Position numbers and translations under genes: made by a program | Shown here: positions 14,625 to 20,933 of the stretch, piece by piece | Layout of the letters: every line of letters begins with the position of its first letter | Numbering within the stretch: the stretch's first letter is position 1 | The notes under the pieces: model-generated | What the model saw: the letters and a program-made list of their open reading frames with translations, nothing else | The model's database searches: none | Told to the model about the DNA's origin: nothing | From: an uncultured Clostridia bacterium | GTDB taxonomy: Bacteria > Bacillota > Clostridia > Oscillospirales > Oscillospiraceae | Reading direction: 5' to 3' | DNA: 27,119 nucleotides | NCBI GenBank assembly: GCA_947383645.1 | Contig: CANDEH010000023.1 | Span: forward strand, 1 to 27,119

Positions 14625-15137
14625 AGCTGTAGAAATTTCGCGCGAAGACCGCCGGGTCTGCACGCGGGAGGGGAGCGCCGTCTGGAATGGCGTTACTATT
14701 TCAGACGGAGGTATAGGCCAAGCGCGCGGACCCTCCGCCGGAGCGGAGGGCCCGTGTGACGCCGGCGGCTGAGAGGTACTTTTCCAAAAGTACAATTTCT
14801 GGAAAAAGTGCCTGCAATTTTCGCGGCCTCGGGCCGCAGACGCGGACGGGCTGACGTCCGTCAATGGCGGCTCCGCCGCCGTATGGATGGGGCGGAGCCC
14901 TTGCGGGTGCATCTATGCTGCGCCCCTTTTTGTCCGCTGATCTTTGCCGGTTTTCATGTGCCGCACCTATACAGCGGGAGGCTGTACCCGCAAGGGAACA
15001 GAGTTCCAAACGGCTCGCTGCCGGCGCGTTTGCATCCTTCGCCCTGCTGCGCCGCATTTTCTCTTGCCTCCCTTTTGCCGCTTCTCAAGCGCGTTGACTA
15101 TACTCCCTCTCATGTGTGTTGACCATATCTTTAAATA
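14625..15137. other. Non-coding stretch with several hairpins
   Basis: I find no supportable gene in these ~510 bases. There is a GC hairpin CCCTCCG/CGGAGGG (14731-14737 and 14744-14750), a perfect 8-bp palindrome GTACTTTT-CC-AAAAGTAC (14776-14793), and GC-rich inverted motifs such as GGCGGCTCCGCCGCC near 14866. Frames across it are short, lack ribosome binding sites and have low-complexity Arg/Ala/Pro translations. Its patchwork of palindromes looks like decayed intergenic repeat DNA. Confidence 0.6.
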
Positions 15138-15170
15138 CAGAGGAGCCGGGCAAGATGCTCGGCTCCTCTG
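15138..15170. terminator. 11-bp hairpin downstream of the zinc-ribbon gene
   Basis: CAGAGGAGCCG (15138-15148) pairs perfectly with CGGCTCCTCTG (15160-15170) around an 11-base loop. Neither strand has a clear T-tract (the minus side reads TATTTAAAG). It may be a weak terminator or an RNA-stabilising stem for the minus-strand gene that ends at 15233. Confidence 0.5.
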
Positions 15171-15232
15171 CTGTCCGCTGTCTGGGAATTCCTGATATAA
15201 TCGCTGTGCACGCCGCCTGAAGCGGCGCTTCC

Positions 15233-15607
15233 TTAAAAGAAGTTGAAGAGCAGCCGCAGGAGCTGGATCACAATGATGATCCAGACCACCACCGCCGCAA
15301 CGGAGGCGCCGCTCCTCCTCTCCGGGGCCTTTTTCTGCGCCGGGGAGGTCTGAGGACGCCGGGCCGCAGGACGGTCCTGGCTCTTCTTTTGCGGCCGGTC
15401 CAGGCCCACCGCGCGGCGCACCGCCTTCTCCGTGTGGACCTCACGGTGGGCAAAGGATCCGGCGTGGCCGCTCTCGTTCAGCCCGTCCTGGCGCACGGTG
15501 GCGGCGGCGGTCCTGCGGGGCTGGTTGTAGGCCCCGCACCGGGGGCAGAAGTCGTCCTTCTCGTAGTCGTAGGTCTTTCTGCACTCCTCACATACGATCT
15601 TTATCAT
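15233..15607 (-). CDS. Zinc-ribbon protein with C-terminal membrane anchor
   Basis: This is a 124-aa protein starting MIKIVCEECRKTYDYEKDDF at 15607, with GGGAGGAGAGACT directly upstream. Two CxxC pairs (Cys6-Cys9 and CPRC near 21-24) make a rubredoxin-like or zinc-ribbon knuckle. A polar, Lys/Arg/Gln-rich disordered linker (about 35-98) leads to a C-terminal hydrophobic helix VAAVVVWIIIVIQLLRLLF (about 103-122), giving tail-anchored topology. Such proteins are usually annotated as zinc ribbon domain-containing protein; the role is unknown. It is a single-gene unit with its own promoter at 15647-15675. Confidence 0.85.
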   Translation of the reverse strand: MIKIVCEECRKTYDYEKDDFCPRCGAYNQPRRTAAATVRQDGLNESGHAGSFAHREVHTEKAVRRAVGLDRPQKKSQDRPAARRPQTSPAQKKAPERRSGASVAAVVVWIIIVIQLLRLLFNFF

Positions 15608-15646
15608 AGTCTCTCCTCCCCGCCTGTCGATGGTCTCTCTGAAAGC

Positions 15647-15675
15647 ATCATAGCACAGTTTGGAGAAATGCGCAA
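15647..15675 (-). promoter_or_regulatory. Sigma-A promoter of the zinc-ribbon gene
   Basis: On the minus strand, TTGCGC (15670-15675) and TATGAT (15647-15652) are separated by 17 bases. TGC immediately precedes the -10 box, an extended -10. The predicted start near 15640 gives a leader of about 33 bases. Confidence 0.75.
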
Positions 15676-15698
15676 CGATCTTTCCGGAGTCCCCTCCA

Positions 15699-15861
15699 TT
15701 AAGAAGCTGCATTTACAACTGAAAATGGCAGATGGGCGAGCGGTCTCCTCGCCGGTCAAGACAAAAAACCGCAGGGATCCTACTTGGATTTTTAGAAAAT
15801 TCAACGCGGATCGGTGGAGAAAAAACCGGCCTGCCGGCGTTTGAGGTTGTGAATACGGGTT
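15699..15861 (+). repeat. Terminal-inverted-repeat element, diverged copy 2
   Basis: This copy starts TTAAGAAGCTGCATTTACAAC and ends GAGGTTGTGAATACGGG, an imperfect inverted pair (GTTGTRAATR). The interior GACAAAAAACCGCAGGGATCC and TTCAACGCGGATCGG align in order with copy 1. It abuts copy 3 head-on and lies just upstream of the zinc-ribbon promoter. Confidence 0.65.
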
Positions 15862-16028
15862 TTAGAAGCTGAACCAATAGGCGCAACACACATCTTTGCG
15901 GCTAAAATTGCCGCTAACCGCGTTAAAAAATCTTGAAATACACCAAGTATTTCTGCGATTTTTTGCCTTGTTATCTCCAATTTTATCTCGCATATCTGTA
16001 TGTTTCACCTATTGGTACAGCTTCTTAA
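15862..16028 (-). repeat. Terminal-inverted-repeat element, copy 3
   Basis: The ends TTAGAAGCTGAACCAATAGG and, on the reverse strand, TTAAGAAGCTGTACCAATAG are inverted repeats. The reverse complement contains AAAAAATCGCAGAAATACT and TTTTTTAACGCGGTTAGCGG, nearly identical to copy 1. It ends about nine bases from the stop codon of the transporter gene and so forms that gene's 3' flank. Confidence 0.85.
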
Positions 16029-16037
16029 AATCTCCTC

Positions 16038-17498
16038 TCAGAACCACTTCAGGCCAAAGAAGTCGCTGATCTGGCCCAGGAGGACCAGAACCATCACCGC
16101 GGGGACGATGAGCTTCATGCACACCCGGTAGGCCCTCTGAAGCCAGGGGGCCGCCATGGGCTCGCCCACCTCGGTGAGGACGGTGTCCGGCTTGATCTCC
16201 CAGCTGACCATGAAGGAGAGCAGCAGGGCCCCCAGGGGCATCATCAGCCCCTCGCTGAGGCAGTCCAGAAAGTCCAGCCAGGTCTCGGTGAAGGGGATGT
16301 AGCGGACCACACCCTCCTGTACGTAGCTCAGCTGTTCTTTGAGGGGCACCCAGAGGCCGTTGCTCCCCAGGCCGTCCAGGGAGACGATCACCGCCAGCAC
16401 CAGCACGACGGCGGACACCCACAGCGAGATCTTCCGCCGGTCCCCCACCTTGCCCCGCAGGTGGGCGTGGTCCATCAGGAAGGTCACCAGGACCTCCGTC
16501 AAAGCGATGGAGGAGGACACCGCCGCCACCAGTACCAGCAGATAGAACACCGCACCAAACAGCGGACCCACCGGCCCCATGGTGTTGAACACGTCCTGCA
16601 GGGTGACAAAGAGCAGGGAGGGACCGTTGAGCTTGGCCTTGGTACCGTAGGTGGCGATGGCCGCCGGCAGCACCGCCAGGCCCGCCATCAGCGCCACGAT
16701 GGTGTCCGCCGCCACCACGACGACAGAGTTTTTCAGCAGGTCCTCGTCAGAGTGGAGGTAGGATCCGTAGGTCACCATGATGCCCATGGCCAGGGACAGC
16801 GAGAAGAACATCTGCCCCCCCGCCGTGGCCAGGACGGAGACGAAGCCCGGGGCCTCCGCAATGTAGCCGTGGGCCACCGCGTAGCCGGGGAGGAACATGA
16901 ACCTGAGCCCCTCCGCCGCCCCGGGGAGGGTCAGGCTGCGGACGATGACCACCACCAGCATCACCGCCAGAGCGGGCATTCCCACCCGGTTGAACCGCTC
17001 GATCCCCCCCTTGATGCCCCCCTTGATGATGAGGTAGCCCAGGATCAGGTAGAGGAGGGTGAACATCAGGCCGCCGAACTGGTTGGTGAGCATCCCGGCG
17101 AAGAGCTCCTGCCCCGTGGCCGCGTGGCCCGAAAAGCCCAGATTGGCCAGGTTCAGGCACATATACTCGATGCAGTAGCCACCCAGGACGGTGTAGAAGC
17201 CCAGGATCAGCAGCGGCGAGAGCACCGCCAGCCAGCCAATCCAGCCGAAGCGTTTACTCAGCTTGTGGTAGGCCCCCACTACGCCCAGGCCCGTCTTGCG
17301 GCCGATGGCCAGCTCGCTGACCATCATGGGCACGCCCACCAGCACCGCCAGCACCAGGTAGATAATCAGATACACCGCCCCGCCGGCCCGGCCCATCTTG
17401 TAGGGGAAGGCCCAGATGTTCCCCAGGCCCACCGCCGAGCCGATGGCCGCCAGAAGGAACCCCACGTTGCTGCCCCAGGATTCTCGCTTCTTACTCAT
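16038..17498 (-). CDS. Sodium-dependent transporter, NSS/SLC6 family
   Basis: This is a 486-aa polytopic membrane protein. Residues after MSKKRESWGSN form the conserved first unwound helix GFLLAAIGSAVGLGNIWAFP, which carries sodium and substrate contacts in LeuT-fold transporters. About 11-12 membrane segments follow, including PLLILGFYTVLGGYCIEY and GGQMFFSLSLAMGIMVTYGS (helix 6 type). Members import amino acids or related amines with Na+; the substrate cannot be read here. The start at 17498 is chosen because AAAGGGAGAGCGAC precedes that ATG and the upstream frame is not protein-like. It is divergent from the LysR gene with overlapping promoters, suggesting control by it. Confidence 0.92.
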   Translation of the reverse strand: MSKKRESWGSNVGFLLAAIGSAVGLGNIWAFPYKMGRAGGAVYLIIYLVLAVLVGVPMMVSELAIGRKTGLGVVGAYHKLSKRFGWIGWLAVLSPLLILGFYTVLGGYCIEYMCLNLANLGFSGHAATGQELFAGMLTNQFGGLMFTLLYLILGYLIIKGGIKGGIERFNRVGMPALAVMLVVVIVRSLTLPGAAEGLRFMFLPGYAVAHGYIAEAPGFVSVLATAGGQMFFSLSLAMGIMVTYGSYLHSDEDLLKNSVVVVAADTIVALMAGLAVLPAAIATYGTKAKLNGPSLLFVTLQDVFNTMGPVGPLFGAVFYLLVLVAAVSSSIALTEVLVTFLMDHAHLRGKVGDRRKISLWVSAVVLVLAVIVSLDGLGSNGLWVPLKEQLSYVQEGVVRYIPFTETWLDFLDCLSEGLMMPLGALLLSFMVSWEIKPDTVLTEVGEPMAAPWLQRAYRVCMKLIVPAVMVLVLLGQISDFFGLKWF

Positions 17499-17593
17499 GT
17501 CGCTCTCCCTTTCCATTCTGCCCCGCCGCACCCGGCGGAGAGAAATCTCTTGTGTAAATCTGACCATTTTTGAGAAAAATATGTCTGGTTTTT

Positions 17594-17622
17594 ATTGTAG
17601 CAGAGATATTGCCAAAGGACAA
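17594..17622 (-). promoter_or_regulatory. Promoter of the NSS transporter gene
   Basis: On the minus strand, TTGTCC (17617-17622) and TACAAT (17594-17599) are separated by 17 bases. It overlaps the -35 region of the divergent LysR promoter, so one bound regulator could affect both. Confidence 0.7.
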
Positions 17623-17625
17623 CAT
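17606..17625. promoter_or_regulatory. Candidate LysR operator
   Basis: ATATTGCCAAAGGACAACAT is an imperfect palindrome (ATATTGCC against ATGTTGTC read from the other strand), matching the T-N11-A layout of LysR-type sites. It covers the -35 elements of both divergent promoters. Confidence 0.5.
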
Positions 17626-17637
17626 CGAGATTATAAT
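17609..17637 (+). promoter_or_regulatory. Promoter of the LysR gene
   Basis: TTGCCA (17609-17614) and a perfect TATAAT (17632-17637) have a 17-base spacer. The LysR ATG at 17675 lies about 30 bases past the predicted start, preceded by AAGGAG. Confidence 0.8.
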
Positions 17638-17674
17638 ATATATTACGTTTCCTAATGGATAAGGAGAAAAATTT

Positions 17675-18610
17675 ATGGATACGAAGAAGTGGGAGGCGCT
17701 GCTCACCGCGGTGGAGGCGGGCAGCTTCACCAAGGCCGCCGAGCGGCTGGGGTACACCCAGTCGGGGCTCACCCACATGATGCACGCGCTGGAGAAGGAG
17801 GTGGGGCTCTCCCTCCTCCTGCGGGACCGGTACGGCGTGCGCCTCACCGCCGCGGGGGAGCGTCTGCTGCCGGCGGTGCGGGACCTCCAGCAGGCGGCCA
17901 AGCGGCTGGAGAACCAGATCGCCCTGGTGGGCAGCACCAGGAAGGAGAACATCCGGGTAGCGGCCTACTCCAGCATCTGCATGCACTGGCTGCCCTCCAT
18001 CGTCTCCAGGTTCCGCCGGGACTATCCGGACATCAGCGTGGATATCCGCATGGGCAACGTGGACGAGATGTACACCTGGCTCCAGGAGGACAAGGTGGAT
18101 CTGTCCTTTGTCAGCAACCAGCGGCGGGAGGGCTTTGACTTTCTTCCCCTGTGGGACGACCCTCTGCTGGCCATCCTGCCCCCCGACGACCCCATGAGGG
18201 ACCGGGACGCCTTCCTTGTGTCGGAGTTCCAGGGGCGGGAGTTTCTGATGCCCTCTCTGGGCTTTGACTACGACATTCTGCCCATCTTCCACCGGGCGGG
18301 GGTGGCCCCGGACATCCGGGACACCTCCGTGGACGACGCCACGGTGATCTCCATGGTGGAGCTGGGCCTGGGGTACAGCATCCTCAGCGACCTGATCCTA
18401 CAGGGGCGGCGGGACAACATCGTGGCCCTGCCCCTGGCCCCCCGGGCCAGCCGCTCCCTGGGCATCGCCGTCCAGTCCCTGCGCCAGACCACCCCCATTA
18501 CGCTGAAGCTCATCGACTACTCCCGGGAGGTGGTGGGCGCTCTCCACGCGCCATTGGACACAAATTCCGCCAATTCTAAAAGAAATGAGAGTAAAGTAAC
18601 CCTATGCTGA
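17675..18610 (+). CDS. LysR-family transcriptional regulator
   Basis: This is a 311-aa protein. The N-terminal winged helix-turn-helix (about 1-60) contains the signature FTKAAERLGYTQSGLTHMMH followed by LEKEVGLSLLLRD and LTAAGE. The effector-binding domain (about 90-295) starts IRVAAYSSICMHWLPSIVSR. The start has TAAGGAG at proper spacing. By position it probably controls the divergent sodium-dependent transporter gene and possibly itself. The last codons (ACC CTA TGC TGA) overlap the first codons of the next gene by seven bases. The inducer is unknown. Confidence 0.92.
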   Translation: MDTKKWEALLTAVEAGSFTKAAERLGYTQSGLTHMMHALEKEVGLSLLLRDRYGVRLTAAGERLLPAVRDLQQAAKRLENQIALVGSTRKENIRVAAYSSICMHWLPSIVSRFRRDYPDISVDIRMGNVDEMYTWLQEDKVDLSFVSNQRREGFDFLPLWDDPLLAILPPDDPMRDRDAFLVSEFQGREFLMPSLGFDYDILPIFHRAGVAPDIRDTSVDDATVISMVELGLGYSILSDLILQGRRDNIVALPLAPRASRSLGIAVQSLRQTTPITLKLIDYSREVVGALHAPLDTNSANSKRNESKVTLC

Positions 18611-20004
18611 CTTTTTCCTCGGTCAATGTACGAAACGCCGCCAAGCTGCGGCGGTACTATCAGAACTGCCCCTACCGCCTGTGCGAGTACTCCCTGGGCG
18701 TGAAGCTCATGTGGAAGCACCACTTTGCCCCGGTGTTCGCGGAGGCGTGCGGCTGCCTCATTGTCAAGAACACCTCCCACGGGCGCACGGTTTTCGACTA
18801 CCCGGTGCCCCGGAACGCCGACAGCGATATCGACGGAGCCATCGCCGCCATCGAGGACTACTGCCGGGAGCAGGGCATCTGCCCCGTGTTCTACCAGGTG
18901 CCCGAGACGGATCTGGGCCGTTTGCTCCCCCGGTACCCCTGCGTCCGGGTGGAGAACAACCGGCTCTGGCAGGACTATCTCTATCAGGCGGAGGATCTCA
19001 TCACCTTCGCCGGGCGGCACTACTCCGGCCAGCGCAACCACATCAACAAGTTCCGCAAGCTCTACCCCCAGGCCCGTTTCCGCCCCATCACGCCGGCGGA
19101 CGCCGGGGAGCTGGAGCAGTTCTGGGAGGAGTTCCACCGCTCCTTCCACAAGGAGAGCGCCCTGGCGAAAAAGGAGCTCTGCTACGCCCGGAAGCTCACC
19201 CGGCAGGTGGGCAAGCCCTGGCTGCTGGCGGGAGCCATGGAGCTGGAGGGGCGGTTCATCGCCATCAGCGTGGGGGAGATCTGCGGGGATACGCTGATCT
19301 GCCACATTGAGAAGGCCCTGCCGGACTACGAGGGGGTCTACCCCGCCACGGTCCAGGCCTTCGCCGCCCACTTCGGCGGGAAGTGCGCCTATATCAACCG
19401 GGAGGACGACGGGGCGGACCGGGGCCTGCGCACCAGCAAGACCCAGTACCACCCCTGCGCCATGGGGATCAAGTACAAGCTCACCACCGCCACGGAGCTC
19501 TCCCGGCTGGAGGCCATCCCCGAGGTGCGCACAGAGCGGCTGACGCTGAACGCTATCACGCTGGCCGACCGGGAGGCCTACAACCGGCTGTGCCTGGACG
19601 ACGGGCGCAACCGGCTGTGGGGGTACGACTACCGGAAGGATCTAAAGGGGCCGCTGACAGAGAACTACTTCTGCCGGGTGGCCCGGAACGACTTCAAGAA
19701 CCGGTTGGCCATCAACTTCGCCATCCGCCGGGAGGGGAAGTTTGTCGGGGAGGTGGTGCTCTACCGCTTCGACTGCAAGGGGGCGGCGGAGCTGGGGTGC
19801 CGGATTCTGCCGGAGTTTGACGGACACGGCTACGGCGCCGAGGCCTTCGCCGCCATCGCGGACTGGGCGCTGTACGAGCTGGGCCTCACCCGGCTGGAGG
19901 CCAAGTGCTTTAAGGAGAACGAAGCGTCGAAAAAGATGCTCGCCGCCTGTATGCGCCAGTGCGGAGAGGACGACGCCTTCTTCTACTTCGAGAAGCTGAT
20001 CTGA
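18604..20004 (+). CDS. DUF2156 (LPG synthase-like) - GNAT acetyltransferase fusion
   Basis: This is a 466-aa protein. Residues 1-300 match the DUF2156 / phosphatidylglycerol lysyltransferase C-terminal type: LYQAEDLITFAGRHYSGQRN (127-146) then HINKFRKLYP, and the later YINREDDGADRGLRTSKTQY (263-282). Residues 308-466 form a RimJ-type GNAT domain: RTERLTLNAIT, FVGEVVLYR, and the acetyl-CoA loop RILPEFDGHGYGAEAF (400-415). Both halves have the acyltransferase fold, so this may be a double acyl- or aminoacyl-transferase; the substrate is unknown. It lacks MprF-type membrane segments. The start overlaps the LysR stop and has only a weak ribosome binding site, implying coupled translation. Two adjacent genes fused by error is unlikely, since the frame is continuous. 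Confidence 0.85.
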   Translation: MLTFSSVNVRNAAKLRRYYQNCPYRLCEYSLGVKLMWKHHFAPVFAEACGCLIVKNTSHGRTVFDYPVPRNADSDIDGAIAAIEDYCREQGICPVFYQVPETDLGRLLPRYPCVRVENNRLWQDYLYQAEDLITFAGRHYSGQRNHINKFRKLYPQARFRPITPADAGELEQFWEEFHRSFHKESALAKKELCYARKLTRQVGKPWLLAGAMELEGRFIAISVGEICGDTLICHIEKALPDYEGVYPATVQAFAAHFGGKCAYINREDDGADRGLRTSKTQYHPCAMGIKYKLTTATELSRLEAIPEVRTERLTLNAITLADREAYNRLCLDDGRNRLWGYDYRKDLKGPLTENYFCRVARNDFKNRLAINFAIRREGKFVGEVVLYRFDCKGAAELGCRILPEFDGHGYGAEAFAAIADWALYELGLTRLEAKCFKENEASKKMLAACMRQCGEDDAFFYFEKLI

Positions 20005-20030
20005 TACTTTTTCTCGGGAGAAAAAGTATC
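20003..20030. terminator. 13-bp palindrome after the fusion gene
   Basis: GATACTTTTTCTC (20003-20015) and GAGAAAAAGTATC (20018-20030) form a perfect stem with a two-base centre. The plus strand continues AAAAAG rather than with T, so termination by the standard mechanism is doubtful. It overlaps the stop codon region of the DUF2156-GNAT gene. Confidence 0.5.
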
Positions 20031-20131
20031 AAAAAGAGCTTTAATTTCGCGCTTGAACACAGTGAATTCCAGGATTTCCGCCCGGTAACGATAGTACAAT
20101 TTTAATGGAAGATTTGTTTGAGGTGCTGCCT

Positions 20132-20677
20132 ATGGAACAGAGCAAGTCGGACGTCAGGCTGGGGCGCTTCCTCAGTCTGGTCCTTCGCCACGATCCCCAG
20201 GCCGCGGGGATTACACTGGACGAGCACGGCTGGGCCGATGTGGAGGCCCTGATTGCCGGCGTCCGGGCCACCGGCCGTACCATCGACCGGGAGACGCTGG
20301 AGCGGATCGTCCGGGAGAACAGCAAGCGGCGCTACGCATTCAACGAGGACCACACCAGGATCCGGGCCAGTCAGGGGCACTCCATTGCCGTGGATGTGGA
20401 GCTCCAGACGGCCCGGCCGCCGGAGGTTCTCTACCACGGCACCGCGGAGCGGTTCCTCCCGGCCATCCGGCGGGAGGGGCTGCGGCCCATGGGCCGGCAG
20501 TATGTACATCTCTCTATGGATTACCAGACCGCCGCGGCGGTGGGCCGCCGCCACGGCACACCGGCAGTTCTGTCCGTGGATGCCGCCGCCATGGTCCGGG
20601 ACAGCGCGGTGTTCTACCTGTCGGAGAACGGGGTGTGGCTCTGCAAGGCCGTGCCGGCCCGGTATCTGGGGTTTTAG
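20132..20677 (+). CDS. kptA: RNA 2'-phosphotransferase (Tpt1/KptA)
   Basis: This is a 181-aa protein of normal length for the family. Motifs are LSLVLRHDP (Arg19-His20), IRASQGHS (Arg78, His83), YHGT (101-104), VHLSMD (125-130), RRHG (139-142) and ENGVWL. These include the expected Arg-His-Arg-Arg catalytic set. KptA moves an internal RNA 2'-phosphate to NAD+, forming ADP-ribose 1'',2''-cyclic phosphate. Its natural substrate in bacteria is unclear. The start at 20132 is preferred over an ATG nine codons upstream because GAGG lies before it and MEQSKSDVRLGRFLS is the typical beginning. It has no operon partner; an rtcB RNA ligase gene lies 1.6 kb away on the other strand. Confidence 0.93.
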   Translation: MEQSKSDVRLGRFLSLVLRHDPQAAGITLDEHGWADVEALIAGVRATGRTIDRETLERIVRENSKRRYAFNEDHTRIRASQGHSIAVDVELQTARPPEVLYHGTAERFLPAIRREGLRPMGRQYVHLSMDYQTAAAVGRRHGTPAVLSVDAAAMVRDSAVFYLSENGVWLCKAVPARYLGF

Positions 20678-20686
20678 TTGGGTATG

Positions 20687-20720
20687 AAAAAATGGACCGC
20701 TCGTTTCAGAGCGGTCCATT
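20687..20720 (-). terminator. Terminator hairpin, left copy (minus-strand T-tract)
   Basis: AATGGACCGCTC (20691-20702) pairs with GAGCGGTCCATT (20709-20720). On the minus strand it is followed by TTTTTT (20692-20687), so it can stop transcripts from the polysaccharide deacetylase gene. A near-identical hairpin sits at 20894-20919 on the other side of repeat copy C. Confidence 0.8.
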
Positions 20721-20893
20721 CAGCCTGTCGAAAAAAGGCGGCAGAGCAGGCTGGCGGTAAGGAGGATAGTGTGAAAGGAACCCAAGAGGGGTTCCTTTCG
20801 CGTCAAATCAGCCCGCCGCGGCGACAAATTGCGGCCTTTGGCCGCAATTTGCCACAGCCTGTCGAAAAACCCGTTGGGTTTTTCGACAGGCTG
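20721..20893 (+). repeat. Palindromic cassette repeat, copy C
   Basis: This copy has the cassette order: CCTGTCGAAAAAAG, CGGCAGAGCAGG, GCGGTAAGGAGGATAGTGTG, palindrome AAAGGAACCC/GGGTTCCTTT (20774-20783 and 20789-20798), a 12-bp palindrome CAAATTGCGGCC/GGCCGCAATTTG (20825-20836 and 20840-20851), and then a 20-bp perfect hairpin (20853-20872 with 20876-20895, loop GTT). It sits between two copies of the same terminator, between the convergent kptA and deacetylase genes. Confidence 0.88.
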
Positions 20894-20925
20894 TGGACCG
20901 CTCGTTTCAGAGTGGTCCATTTTTT
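20894..20925 (+). terminator. Terminator hairpin, right copy (plus-strand T-tract)
   Basis: TGGACCGCTC (20894-20903) pairs with GAGTGGTCCA (20910-20919) with one G-T pair, followed by TTTTTT (20920-20925). It fits as the kptA terminator and differs from the left copy at 20691-20720 by one base in the shared part. Confidence 0.8.
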
Positions 20926-20933
20926 ATGTGCGG

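Noticed and set aside
14701..15057. Possible 118-aa minus-strand gene
   Set aside because: There is no ribosome binding site, the composition is Arg/Ala/Pro-rich, and it crosses several palindromes. It is better explained as decayed repeat DNA.
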